Source of the DNA: Xiphophorus maculatus
Taxonomy: Eukaryota > Chordata > Actinopteri > Cyprinodontiformes > Poeciliidae
Reading direction: 5' to 3'
NCBI RefSeq assembly: GCF_002775205.1
Contig: NC_036456.1
Location: 7,467,463-7,531,462, forward strand
DNA: 64,000 bases
In this document: piece after piece, positions 33,623 through 45,800 of the stretch
How the letters are laid out: every line of letters starts with the position of its first letter
Numbering within the stretch: position 1 is the first letter of the stretch
Program-made: the position numbers and the translations under genes
The notes under the pieces: model-generated
What the model was told of the DNA's origin: nothing
Database searches by the model: none
The model's input: only the letters and a program-made list of their open reading frames with translations

Positions 33623-36600
33623 TATTCTGTAGTGTAAATATGACAGAGTAAAATGTAACAGAAAAAAAGACAAGTAATTTATTTATCATTTCATACATGT
33701 CAAAAACAAGATGAACATTCCTTTAGCAAAAGAACAACAAGCAACAAAATAGGGTGTATTAGACTTAGAGTTTTTACAAATATTTATCACAGGTTGAGGG
33801 TGTTGTAAGTGTTTCCAGAAATAAAGAATGATTGGCCTGTTGGGACGTAGAAACACAGAGGAGTTGCATCAGCAGTTTAGATAATAGATGGTCATGACAT
33901 TTTGTGTACACTCCAAGGTCAGGTGAAGATGGAAAAAAAAGAGGAAACTGGCAGCAAACAAGCATTTCACTGCCAGAAGTTTGGATTCTTGTCAGAGTAT
34001 CAAGAACTGAGGCCGTAATTTATTTTTTTTAATTTTTTGTCTCATTAGGTGGATAGAAATACATTTAAGCTAAAACCAAGACTTTTTTCCTTTGTGAGAA
34101 AGACTTATGTCTTCTCTGAGCAAATCCTCAACATGCATCATTTCATCTACCTAACTCCGCAGATCGTTTGATACAAAAATATATAACTGGGCGGGGTTTG
34201 GACGTGAAGATCAGGGGGTTTTTTCTGGTAGAAACGGTTCAAGAGGAGCTATTGTAATGGATTTGGGACGTAGAACCGCATCAGTAGCCAGATGTGGAAT
34301 GCACAAACCAGGGATCTACAAATCATCGCCAACGGTTCTAGTTTCCTCTGCTTATTCTGCTTTGTATTCACTGTAGCCAAAAGACAAAATAATGTGCTTT
34401 ATTTTGGTTAGTTTTATTTTTTTACATGAAACACATCTAAATATGTTGGCGTGAAAAAGTGTTTTTTTTGTTGTTTTTTTTGCTGACCCACTGTCACACT
34501 TCAGTGTTTCTGAAAATCAAACCAATTTCGATATGAGTCAAAGGCAACACAATATTATTGTGGGAGGAAAAACATTTCAAACCTATGCAGCCATGTGTGA
34601 AAAGTGACTACCTAACCCTTTAACTGTGGTTTATAACCAAGACCTGATTTTGTTTGCTTGTTGTCTTTGACCGGTATTTAAATTAGTTGATATTCGTTTA
34701 GTGTGACAAACAGCGAAACAAAAAAGAAACGAAAAAAAAAAACTAGGAAATCAGGAAGGATCCAAACACTTTTTCACACAAATCTCAGATATTTTTTTAT
34801 ACAAAATGATTTACAATTTTTAAAGAAACACACAGGTTCTAGGCTGTAATATCAAATTCAATTGAATAGTTTAAGTAATGCCAACATTTATACATTTATT
34901 TACTGTATTTTTTGCACATTTAAACATGTGCTTATTTGTTGAACATTTATTTATTTATGCACTTATACCTAATTATGGCAGGATTAGGCCTCCATAACCA
35001 ACTTTTCCTCTTACTTTCTCCTCCTTATTTCTCCCAGTACTTTTTTCTCGGGTTTCCATCATGTTATGCAAACTTAAGACATTGAATGCCCACAGATAAA
35101 TGAGTAAGTACAGATGCAAACTTAAACAAAAATGGAAACAAATGTGTTCTTGAAAAACATGTGCTCTCTAAATTCCAACCAAGCAAAAGGAAACGTCAAC
35201 GGAACCCGTCGACGGTACAACGCAGTCCTCTGCCACTTCCTATTTTTTTTTCTCAGTGCTGTAAATTTCTTAAACTGTCTCCTCCCACGCACAAGTACGC
35301 TTACAGAAACTTACAGGAAGTGAGCAAAACTGGTGAACCCTTTCCCATGTCACCCATTTACACTGAAGACACTGTGCACCAAGCTCCAATGTGGTAAGTT
35401 CGCCTACATGCCGATAGAGTTCAGACTGTCTGCTGCTTCACATGTCTTTCTTTTTCTGTTTTAAGCTTCGTATACGTAACATATCAATTTGACTCTCAGG
35501 ATTCCTTCTGTATTTTCACTTAATATCACTTAATATTTTCCTTGCCTTTTCTATCTTCCTCTCTCAACATAATCTATTTCTTTTTAGTTCTGACGGCCTA
35601 TGTGTTTATTAACATGTATTTCAGGCATTTTAAAATTTATTTTCAGTCAGTTTTTTTGTTTTTTTTTCTGAAGGAAATGGTGGCTTGGGATATTCACACA
35701 AACCTAAAATAGCTTCTTGCAGAAGAGGTTTTATTTCCCCCTCGCTTTCCCACTGGTTCAACAGATGAACCAGTGGGAAAGAAAGAGGAATAAATAAAGC
35801 CTTCCTTAAAGGTCAAGTGAAGTTTCAGCCAAACACACTTAAAACTGCCTTTGTACTTACTGCACATGTAGTGCGTTTGGTTGCTTGTGAAAACCCCAAC
35901 GGAGGCGTACTGCTGTCATTAAATGAACGAGACGATGCTCAGAATCCACACTTTATGTTTGGGGTTTTTCTAATATAACGAGGAGGCGTCCCAAACGGAC
36001 AGACGCTCCTCCGCCTCATCAGAGTGTACAACTCGCATTGTCAGGAGAAAACATTCTTTGTTCTTGCTGTAATTTGGTCCGCAGCTGCTCTTCGCGCTGC
36101 ATCTTGCCCGCTCCACGGTCTGTATGTTTCAAAAGCAGGCGGAGATCGACTGATCGGACAACAGGGCATAAGTTCAACATTAAAATGTTGGAAACGTGTT
36201 TGCTGTGAGCGACTGGTTTATGGCATTAAAAACCCTCTGGTGATTCTTGAAATGCTAGTTTGCAGTGGAGGAAGATGGGAAAAGGAAAGATGAACTGTTT
36301 TTGTCTTAGTTTGCCATAAAAGGTTGTTGCTAAAATCTACAGAATTATCTTTTAAAAGTGCGAAATTTAGATGTCTCCCTGGTCTTTACCTTAGCTAAAA
36401 CAAAATGACCATCTACAAAAAGTAACTTTAAAGTTTCTCTATTATTTATTTTGGATCTGTGATGCTAGCTTGACACCTTTTTCTTTTTTCTTTTTTTTGA
36501 GAATTAACACATTTTTGACATCTCATTGATTTTTCTTCATGTTACTAGAGGCCCACATTTTGGTAAACTTACTTTACCTAAAAATGAACTGTTCAAAAAG

Positions 36601-38984
36601 CAGGAAGAAACTCTACAGCTGTGTCATCACTTATTTACAGTTTGTTGTGCTAGCTTAGCAAAGCGGTATTGTTTAGATTAGCTTGGTTCTCGAGAGTCAG
36701 CCCATTTCGTTCATGCTTTTGTGTTTCTCTTCAGGTGTATTGGCCAAACATGTTGTAAATTAAGTTTAGTTTTTTTTTATTGAACAAAGAGAGTTTTTTT
36801 TCTAAATTGGCGTGTTTCCATTAAGCAAATTCATTTTCTAAATGTCTAACTACGCAAAGGAAAAACAGCTACTGTCTCTGATTTCCACAGTCAACTAAGC
36901 CTTGGGTTTCGGACAGAGGGATACGTCAGAAAACATCTCCTGCCACTAGTTTGAGCTGGCTCCTTAATTTTTGCCATTTTCTGTTATGTAATTGTGCTTT
37001 CTTATGTATTTAGAGGCCTAATCTTTTTGTGAATCTACTCTTTTCATCTAATTACACAGCAATTGAGAAAAAAAACAATTGGCGAGACTGTCTTGTGCTT
37101 TTGGGGAACTGAGCATTCTCTTCTGCGCCCAGAGTCTGGATTCTCCCTCCACTCTATTGTCTCTCTCTATTAGTGACAGGCAGATGAGGCCTCATTGGGC
37201 GTGTGGCACGTTTCCCAAACTGTGTCGGCACTGTGTTGAAACCGTGTCGCTGGGTCATTCAGAGCGACATCTGCTAGACTTAAAAGGTCACTGCAGGCAA
37301 ATTCAATGAAGACTGGAAACTGAACAAGGTTCATTTGCATGTTTTTATTTAGAAACATCAGCTGCTGCCGCAGGTTGTCATCGGAGGAGAAAATAAAGTG
37401 CATCAGTGTTACTAATTTATTGTAATTACACAGAGTGGTTTGCGTTAAAATACAAATAAACACAATTAACAGTCGTGACAAACTTGAACTGGTTCAGTTC
37501 AATCGCCTGCTTTCTGGACACACCAGGGTTTTTCACAGAGTGTTAACCGGTTCATCCCCCCTCATGCCAGGCGATGAAGCCTCAGCGTCGTGGAAGAGCT
37601 CCGGTTACAGCAAGACAAGACCTGGGAGCAAATCTTTATTTCACCTACAATATAAATAAAAGTTAATTCATGTAAAACTGACTCAAATATACTGTAGAAA
37701 GGAATTGGACTAATCCAGAAGAAAAATGATCAAAAGTGAAAACGAGAACAGAATAATAATTTACCTTTGATAAGATCAAAATGATCCCACATTTAGAAAA
37801 CTTCCTCCTCCTCGGCTGACCCATGCCATGCAGACTGTGTAGATCTGTGACACTTTTAGGACTTAATGTGTTATTGTTTGCATGAAATACATTTCAGAAC
37901 CAACCAACACTTGACTCGGTCTTGACGAAACATATTTGGATGTTTATCCCATGATAGGTTATCCAGCTTTCCCAGCCTAATTCACCGGAATTGCAAAAGC
38001 TCCACAGAGTGACAGGTCGCTGCTGTCGCCAAGGCCAGCAATTTGAGCCGAAGCAATTTTGAACTGAACTTCCTGCCTGTCACATCCGGACCGGCTGACA
38101 GCTCATCTGGTGACAGGCTGCGGTTGAGGCCCTTATCTTACTTTCCATCTCCAGCTTCAGAGGGGGATTTCATTTTCTCTCTGTTTCTCTGGTCTTTCTC
38201 TTGCTTTGATAGATTCCTGACTCAGTTCTCTCTTTTGAAGTTTCCCGAGGCTTTCTGTCAATTCGTAGCTTATGAGCTTTTTTTTTTTTTCTTCCTCTCT
38301 AAAACGAAGCAGACTAAGAGCCTGAGGAGAGCTGAGGCACCATTTATGGGCAGCATTTGTATCCTGCTATGCCTTAACTGTACTTTTTTTTGCTTTCAAT
38401 AAGAAATATTGCAACCAAACCATTCAAACAAAAATGTTTAGCTCAATTCTTCCTATAAAAGTAAAAGCTCTGGGAATTTTTAAATGCTAAAACTGAATGC
38501 TAAAACACTGGTATATAATCTTAAAATCTTGCTCGCGTGGAAGAACCATGAAAACCTCTCTCTTATGGAAAAAAGCCATAAGAACTCTTAATAGACAGAC
38601 AACACCAAACTTACATTTGTAGACTTCATTTATAACTAACAAGGTGCTTCGTTGACACGAAGATAGATGGAAATAGTTCAGATCAAAGCTTGTTCATGTG
38701 TTAAAATGGCAAAGCCAAAGTTCAGACGCAAGACTCAATGAAAATTTGGGAAAAAATAGAAAATTAATGTTTAGAAATGTCCTCTATCCAATTTTATTGA
38801 GCTTGAGCCACTTTGCAGAGAAACATGCATGAAAAGGTCTTTAAATCTCGAAAGCTGGTAGAAAAAACCCCAAGAAACTGAAACTGAATCTAAGTGTATT
38901 CCTACAAAGTACTCACTAAGAGTATTGACGAAAAGTAAAACTAACTTTTCTTAATACGAACCTTTTCTTTTAGCTTTTACTGAA
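33623..38984. other. Intergenic, no gene recognised
   Basis: AT-rich, with many T and A runs. Open frames here (up to 119 codons) lack recognisable domains. Earlier exons of the gene ending at 39972 may lie here, but I could not identify them. A strong hairpin lies at 35745-35781. Confidence 0.35.
35745..35781. repeat. Perfect 16-bp hairpin with longer imperfect stem
   Basis: CTTTCCCACTGGTTCA, a 5-base loop (ACAGA), then TGAACCAGTGGGAAAG. Outside this the arms continue to pair imperfectly (TTTATTTCC against GGAATAAATAAA), giving about 30 paired bases. It could be a precursor-like RNA hairpin or the core of a tiny palindromic element. Confidence 0.75.
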
Positions 38985-39090
38985 GACTTGTGTTGTACTT
39001 TGTGTTGGGTTATCACATAAAATCTCCAAAAGTACGCTAAAGTTTGAGGATGTAATGTGACAAAGTTTGCAAAAGTTCAAGATGGATTCT
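38985..39090. mobile_element. Terminal fragment of Tc1/mariner-like relic
   Basis: ACTTTGTGTTGGGTTATCAC, ATAAAATCTCC, GATGTAATGTGACAAAG and CAAAAGTTCAAGATGG occur in the order seen at the end of a very common fish Tc1-like family. The ATG codons that would extend the next exon upstream (39067, 39082) lie inside this relic, which argues against using them as starts. Confidence 0.5.
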
Positions 39091-39129
39091 TTAGGAAGGC
39101 ATTGTAGCTTATTGTCTTTATCTTCGCAG

Positions 39130-39972
39130 GATCCAATGCAGACTCTAAGCGCAGACTCAAGGTGGCGAGGACCCGTCGTTCTGGACGAGTTCGCCCAAAA
39201 TCTTGCGGAGAACATAATCCTCTCCTCTCTAGAACAAATGGAAAAGTTGGAACCTGAGGCGCTACAACCTATTCAAACACCGGAGATCTTGGCCGAGGAG
39301 TTGGCATCAGCAATAGTTGAGGTTGCTCTGAAAGACGTCTGCTTGCCTCAATATCCACCATCAGATGTTGAAAAGAACAAATGTGAAGAGGCTGAAAATG
39401 GCCCCCCTGTGGACGCATCCGGAGAAGAAGAGGACCTGTTGGAACTAGAGATGATTTCCTTAAGGGAATTACAGACTCACAGAAACTCTCAGTCCAACCA
39501 TCCACCCCTGTACCAATCGGGCCTTCCTGCTGTGGGTTCCCTCGACTACCCGGACGCCCCTCCGACCACCCCCCTCCTCCCGGAGCTGGAGCGGAGCAGG
39601 AACAGTTTCGCTCGGAAGCTCAAAGGGGGGCTGGCAAAAGTCTTCCTGCCCTCTCCTCCTCCACCGACTCCGAAAGACAAGGAGGACAACTCGGGCAGTG
39701 TGATCAGTGACCCTCAAGTGGAGCTGATGGAGCATCTGATGCATTCCCTGTCTACCAACGACCTGGCGAGGGACGGCCTGCAGGCGCATGGAGCCGGCGT
39801 GGAGGCTTTCGCAGAGGTTCTGTCGTGTGACGTGTTAAGCTGGGCCTTGAGCGTGAAAAACAAGCGGCAGGGGTCGGATGAAAGCGACCTTCATCAGCTG
39901 GCTCACCAACTGGCTGAAACAATCATCACTTCCTCGCTGGATAAAGCTAAATGTGACCTCCCGTCTGACTAG
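39130..39972 (+). CDS. Last exon of an A-kinase-anchor-like protein (partial gene)
   Basis: 281 codons after a strong acceptor (TTTATCTTCGCAG at 39117-39129), in phase 0 and ending TAG at 39970-39972. Upstream exons were not found. The protein holds several amphipathic helices of one form, (F/L)A-x2-LA-x2-I(I/V)-x2-(S/A)L: FAQNLAENIILSSLEQ, LAEELASAIVEVALKD and LAHQLAETIITSSLDK, with FAEVLSCDVLSWALSVK a looser fourth. Small residues at the helix core and the 3-4 spacing match the consensus for binding PKA regulatory subunit RII. Between them are an acidic stretch, a Pro-rich stretch (LPSPPPPTPKDKED) and a basic patch (NSFARKLKGGLAKVF). I do not recognise the gene. AKAP11- or AKAP4-related is suggested by the helices and by neighbours, but is not proven. 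Confidence 0.65.
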   Translation, partial: DPMQTLSADSRWRGPVVLDEFAQNLAENIILSSLEQMEKLEPEALQPIQTPEILAEELASAIVEVALKDVCLPQYPPSDVEKNKCEEAENGPPVDASGEEEDLLELEMISLRELQTHRNSQSNHPPLYQSGLPAVGSLDYPDAPPTTPLLPELERSRNSFARKLKGGLAKVFLPSPPPPTPKDKEDNSGSVISDPQVELMEHLMHSLSTNDLARDGLQAHGAGVEAFAEVLSCDVLSWALSVKNKRQGSDESDLHQLAHQLAETIITSSLDKAKCDLPSD

Positions 39973-41510
39973 TACGTGTCTGTTAAGGAGTTTTGACGTG
40001 AGGTCCTACAAAAATGTTTCCAGCAGGTAATATTTCATCACCAGGAGATAACCCTTTTGGCATCTTAATTTAGTAAGCATCCAGAAAAAAATCCTAAAGA
40101 TATGAGCTACTCTGAAAGGGATCAAGACATATGTAGACTTCTTCCCCTCTTAAAACGTCTCCAGTCAAATATAGGGTTAATGTCAATGGTACTTCATTAA
40201 CTTGTTCAGAGTGTTTTCACTGTATCTGCAGTAGGTGTCTACTTGCAGAGAAGCCAGTGATTGTTTGAAAAAGAAATATAGGTCGGAGGCAGAACGCCAC
40301 CAGTGTTCTTCCATTGTGAAACCACCTGAACTCTTTCCAGTCAGAGTAACCACACAAGACATGTAAAAGCAGAAATCTTCTCAGGGTGCATGTAAACCGC
40401 GGCGAATTTATTTTTACAAAAATGTACTTTTCTAATCGATTTGTTTTGTTTTCCCACGATCAAAAAAAAAAACAAAACAAAACTCAAATGTTTTGTTTTT
40501 GATACGTTTCACAAAGGAAGGTGTTTGGTCGCGCACTGTTTCCTGCCTTCATCTGTTTGATGCCAATGACTTCACGCTGTGAACATGACCACAAGCTCAC
40601 AAAATAGCATCGACATAAACTGTTGCAACATTTTTCACGACTGGAATTGCTTTAAGACGATAAACTATGTGTTGATCTTGGGCCCGCTCTGGCTAGCTTG
40701 CAGCCTTAGCCCAGGGGACAAGCTACTGTAATCTGGATTTTTATAAAACAAAATGCCAGGATTTATCTACTGCAGAACAGATAAGTGCTGCTCCTACCTA
40801 ATCTGTAAAAGGAACTGTTCCTTTTAGTTTGGTTTCTGTCATATTGTTAAGTCTTCTGACTTCTTTTTTGGGCCCGTGAATGTATTTCTAGATAAAGCTA
40901 GTTTCTCTCAAAGCTAATGCGCTAATGACTATATTTGTGGCTTTGTCCTACTGAGCCCAAATAATGGTGCCAGTCCAAACCAGATGTAGTACTTTGGTGT
41001 GGCTCATGTAGCCACAGGGATCCAGCACCTATTGCAGTATATCCCCTTTAGATGGCAGCAGAGGAGAAAAGTTCTGGCATGTTTTCAGCCTGATCCAAAA
41101 AGGATCAGCTGTATGGATACAAAGCTTTCTTTTCTTTAAAAAAAAAAGCAAACAATTGTCTTAATTTGAAAGAGTGTAAATTGAATGTGTTTCATGTGTC
41201 TAAAATAATTTAAAATGTTTTACGTTTCTTTCGCTGGACAGTTCTATATTAGTTGGGTTCATAAGAAAAAGTAGAGCTGCATGTAACACATTGGAGAAAT
41301 ATTTATCCCACCAAGCATGGCACATAGTCTGAATTATTTGTATGGTCAAGGCTGGGTGCTCTCCTCACATTCTGCTTTTACAACTTATATTGTATGTGTC
41401 AGTATTTAAAATTTTGTCTTAAGCCAATTTTGATGTACAGTCTTGGTCAGGAAGTTTTTGTGAAAAAGGCCATTTCAGTGTATTTAGGTTGAATAAAGGG
41501 TGAAATGGAT
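39973..41510 (+). other. 3' UTR of the A-kinase-anchor-like gene (predicted)
   Basis: No coding frame follows the stop. The first good AATAAA on the plus strand that fits a long 3' UTR is at 41492-41497, giving about 1.5 kb. Shorter forms are possible. Confidence 0.45.
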
Positions 41511-41569
41511 TGAAAAATGATTAAACAAACAGATTGTAAATGTCTATGTCTGGATATTTTGACCGTTCG

Positions 41570-41923
41570 TTGAAGAGAGTATTTGTGGGGTCAGGCACTG
41601 ATGTTGGACATTTTCATCCCAAAGGTGGCCTGTTAAGTTAACTCAGGGTCAGACCTGTGCGCAGACGTTCTCAGTCACATCTTTCTGAACAGTGAACTAG
41701 GTCTACAGACGTGTTGGAACAGGAAGCACCATCCCCAAGCTGTTCTCACAAAGATGATCAGCAAATTGTCGAAAATGTCTTTGTGTGCTTCAACATCAAG
41801 CGTTCCTCTCACTCTCATTGAAAAAACCTCTATACCCCAATCCGTCCCACTTTACACTTGGCAGACTGCAGTCAGGACGTAACATTGTCCTGACGAGTAT
41901 CAACCCAGAATCGTCCACTTGAC
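41570..41923 (-). mobile_element. Tc1/mariner-like relic, left part
   Basis: GGGGTCAGGCACTGATGTTG, TCATCCCAAAGGTGG, CTTTCTGAACAGTGAACTAG, GTCTACAGACGTGTTGGAAC and TTTACACTTGGCAGACTGCA follow the order of the reverse strand of a common fish Tc1-like transposase gene. It is interrupted after TCGTCCACTTGAC by the hAT element, and the text resumes at 43257. Many substitutions and small deletions make it inactive. Confidence 0.7.
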
Positions 41924-42563
41924 CAGTGTTGTATAGTAACGAAGTAAAAATACTTCACTACTTTACTTAAGTATATTTTGGAGTACTTCATACTTTCCTC
42001 GAGTATGAAAATTTTTGATGACTTTCACTTTTACTTCACTATATTTCCGAACTTAATTGCGTACTTTTACTCCGATACATTTTCAATGTGTGGTTTAGTT
42101 ACTCGTTACAAAAAAGCGAGAAAGAGAAACAAAGTGTTTTGACCCCACCTACTGATTAGCAAGTAGCAAGTAGGCTACCGAACAAAGTCGGTAGCCTGCT
42201 TGCCTGGGCTTGTTCATCACCTCCAATAGGATACACCTGTTTCGCTTCTCCCATTAAACACAAAGCAAGTCTCGCAATCAGCAGCAGCCACATGGAGGAG
42301 GAGACGGAGACCACAACGACTGCAACTACGTCGGACACGGCTCCAGGGGAACCACCAGCTGGTGATAGGGTGACCAGACGTCCTCTTTTTCCCGGACATG
42401 TCCTACTTTTCAGACCTAAAAAGATGTCCGGGGGGAATTAAAAAATTGTCCGGGATTTTGGTCAATTGCCTCAAAACACATTACATAGCTTACAGTGCAT
42501 TGTAGGGCACTGCGCACGGCGCTGCGTGTCACGTGATCACTGAGCCGCGTCAGTGGGCAGCAT

Positions 42564-42604
<41 letters not shown>

Positions 42605-43248
42605 CTCCAAAGTTTTCTGGGTTTTTTTTCTTTTGCATAATGACCAGTTGTGTGCACCACCTATTGACTGATTCACTGATTTGTGAAGTAGAGTAATCAT
42701 AACAGCTCTTTTTCTTCATGTTGGCCGCATTTTCTGTACTATTTATTTTTCTCATTTTCAGCACTGACCTTACTTGAAGGGAAAACTTAAGGCTTACAAA
42801 AACTTTGTATTTTCTGTCCTGGAGGGTTTACTAAGAAGCTTGTTCAGTTGTAAAGCAGGTTAAGTTAACCTTGTGCTATAGGTAAAGCACCTAATTTTCT
42901 TAACTAAATGATGCCTGCAGGTATATCTATTAGCAGGTTCAATTTTGCCTGCACTTGGTTGTGTACATTATTTTAAGTGTATTTGGCAAGTTTACCAAAA
43001 TATAAAAAAATGTCATTCAAACTGCATTTGCTTTGTTTTACTTTTTACTTGTACTTTTCATTACATTACTTGAGTACATCCATTTTTACAGTAATTTCCA
43101 TACTTAAGTACAAGAAGTTTCAGATACTTTAAGACTTTTACTCAAGTAACATTTCAGTCAGTGACTTCGACTTTTACCAAAGTCATATTTTGGAGAGGTA
43201 CTTGTACTTTTACTTGACTCTGAGATTTCAGTACTTTATACAACACTG
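41924..43248. mobile_element. hAT element, 1,325 bp, 8-bp target duplication CACTTGAC
   Basis: Termini are CAGTGTTGTATA and TATACAACACTG (perfect 12-bp inverted). The direct repeat CACTTGAC flanks both sides (41916-41923 and 43249-43256); 8-bp duplications are diagnostic of hAT transposons. Subterminal regions are full of AAGTA/TACTT words. The interior is not an intact transposase. It holds a short coding-like remnant (MEEETETTTTATTSDTAPGE, from 42293) and a CCAGACGTCC/CCCGGACATGTCC segment that looks like a further nested insert, with the 39-base C run. Confidence 0.9.
42565..42603. repeat. Homopolymer of 39 C
   Basis: Uninterrupted C run inside the hAT element. It creates spurious poly-Gly frames on the minus strand. 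G-quadruplex potential on the minus strand and i-motif potential on the plus strand are expected. Its true length may be uncertain in assembly. Confidence 0.9.
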
Positions 43249-43256
43249 CACTTGAC

Positions 43257-43775
43257 TGCCTGACAGAAAAGAGCGATTCGTCTTTCTATGAAACACATCT
43301 CTACTCTTCTAGCTGAGTCCAGCGGCAGTGTGCTTTGCACCATTGAATCCAGCTCTTTATTGCTCTTGGTAATGTAAATTGTCGTTCCATCCAAACCCAT
43401 GAAGCACTCTATGTACCGTTTTTAAGCTAATCAAAGGCCTCACCACATTTATTGGTCTGTAGTTTCTGACTCTGGAGGCAGTTGGCAACTTCATTCAGCA
43501 TTCACTGTCTCCACTCTGTGGCTTTACATAACCTACCACTCCATGCCCGCGTTGCTTTTGCTCCTTTACTTTATTTTACTTTATTACGAAACCACCAACA
43601 GTTGACAGCTGAATATTTGGGATTTCTTTTACAAATGGAGTTATTGCACGGTACGAGCCACCCAGCTCATGAAAGCAACCCATTCTTTCATAAACAGAAG
43701 AAGGAATGTTCTTCTGAGCGTGATTTAAAAATCTGAATGAAGTGATTGGAAAGGTCACGCAATATTTATGGAAAA
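43257..43775 (-). mobile_element. Tc1/mariner-like relic, right part
   Basis: Continuation of the interrupted relic: GAGCGATTCGTC, GTCCAGCGGCAGTGTGCTTT, GAAGCACTCTATGTACCG, CAACAGTTGACAGCTGAATA and GTGATTGGAAAGG. On the minus strand a remnant of the transposase helix-turn-helix start is readable (ERMGCFHELGG, then VKEIPNIQLSTVGG). The frame is damaged. Confidence 0.7.
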
Positions 43776-45424
43776 TGTATGGTAAATCACCGTTTACTTA
43801 TCCCGTTTGTCAAAGCTGAATATTGACAAGCGGGTTAATCTCTTCCTCAAAACAGATCATTTACATGATGCCGGTTGCTGGTTAAGATCAACTTGAGGCA
43901 AAGAGTTACCAAAAATTCTTTACGTCTGAAACCTTCGATTGAATGAAAACCAGGAGCTAGGAAGTTGGGGGTTTTTTGCCCCAGACACAGATGGATTGAG
44001 TTAAGCAAAAAAAACAAACAAAAAAAACCAAAAAACGGTGAATGCTCAAATGTGACAGTCATGGCAACTAAACATGGACAGGAAAAAGAGCAATCAACTG
44101 GCTTAAATACAAGCACGGCGGCATAATGAGACTAAATAATAATGTTTAAAGAAAATATAAACCACACAAAATTTTACACTGATGATCCCCCGAGGAAAAC
44201 TAGTAATTCTGTAGATCCCATCTCTTCTTGCAGGTGTGACTTAAGGGTTTTGTGTGAACAGCTGTTGGTCGTGTTGCCATGACGTTCAGGGGCTAAGCCG
44301 ACGCTACCATGCTGGTTCAGACGCCGCAATGCAGTGAAGCAAAATCCGGTGCGAGTGTCCAAATACGTCAGATAATGAAACACAACAAAAAGAGTCCCCG
44401 GGCTTCGTGTCTTGGTCTCCTTTCCAGGAATGGCTGGGAGGGTTATTTTCTTCCAGGGTCTGAAAGCGGATTGCTATAAAGACCGTGAGGAATGAAGAAA
44501 GACTGCTTATCATTAAAGACTCGCCACCACAGCTGTGAGCGTTTTACACTCCAAGCTTTTCACTTAGCTTTATGCGGGCTTTAAAGCTCCCACTTCACTT
44601 CTACTTTTATTTAAAAGCGGGGCTGTGAGCAGTACTCAGCGCCGACCTTTATGGACCGGTGGAATGAAGTCCCATTTCCAGTTTGCCAGAGGCCATGCTG
44701 AGGACACAGCAAATGCATGGAAGGCATGCATGCAATAATTGTTGACATTATGCATTACTGATGGACCGGTGAAATGCATACTATGTGAAGATCTATATGT
44801 TTTATGTGGTCTAGTGTATAAATCCACCTGAACAAACAGTAAAGCTTGGAAAAATATTAGTTATTTTAGAAGGTCGAAAGTCGCCCCTAAAATATTAGGC
44901 AGTTATATATTGAGTACTTGTTAGTTGACAAATGTTATCCAAAGGAAAGAAAAATCTGAAAGTACCCTTTTAAAATTTCCCTGGTGAAAAAAGGCAGTGA
45001 ATCTCTTGGGTATATATTATACATTTCTCAATCCATCTTTTGATGTAGGTCTACAAATAAAAAAAAGAATAATAATAGTATTTAGTTTGCAACTTGTTGG
45101 ACATTGTTTTTGCTCCTTCATAACTGGGTTTTAGCTCATTGGAGAACATTGAAATGGCTCGTGAATTTATATGACTTTGAATACGCTGAACATCTTTCCT
45201 AAGGGGCTGAATTCCTAAAACATGACCTCTACTGTTAATCAGTAAAGACTGAACACATGTTCTGTTGAGTCTGCTACATGATTGGCCCACCACCAGTAGC
45301 ATAATGAGAAGTATGGATCTATACTTTGATCTTGTTTATGCCAAAATCAGCCAGTTTTTTTTATCCTAATCTGTTATGATCTAGTTTTTAAAATATGAGC
45401 AAACTGTACATTTTCTGTTCAAGT
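43776..45424. other. Intergenic, no gene recognised
   Basis: No exon supported. Contains scattered short frames and A-rich runs. Confidence 0.3.
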
Positions 45425-45800
45425 TGACAAAAGTGGCTTGGTCTTCTGCCGTGACCCATCTGCTTCAAAGTTCAACGTGTCGTAAGACAAGAGATGGCAA
45501 CAAGCACTTATTTCTACTATTCTGTTCTGTCCAACCAGTCTGCCTGTTTTCCTCTGAACTCTCACATCAACAAGACATTTGTATCCTGAATGTCATCAGA
45601 CAATTTTCTGCTAACAAGACGAATGGTTGTGTGTGAAAATCCCAGGAAATCAGCAGTTTCTGGTCCCAACAACCACGCTGCGTTCAAAGTGACTTAAATC
45701 CCCTTTTCTGATGCTTGGCTCAAACTTCAGAAAGATGTTTTCATCACATCTCGATTCCTAAACCCATTGGGTTGCCATGGGCTAAAAGCTAAAAATAAGT
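45425..45800 (-). mobile_element. Tc1/mariner-like transposase relic
   Basis: GCTTGGTCTTCTGCCGTGAC, CCATCTGCTTCAAAGTTCAA, CTCACATCAACAAGACATTT, GTGTGAAAATCCCAGGAAAT and AAAGTGACTTAAATCCCC follow the order of the reverse strand of a second fish Tc1/mariner-type family. The coding frame is broken. A second fragment of this family is suspected at 20205. Confidence 0.6.

Noticed and set aside
42416..42764. Minus-strand frames with long Gly runs
   Set aside because: Translation of the 39-C homopolymer inside a transposon.
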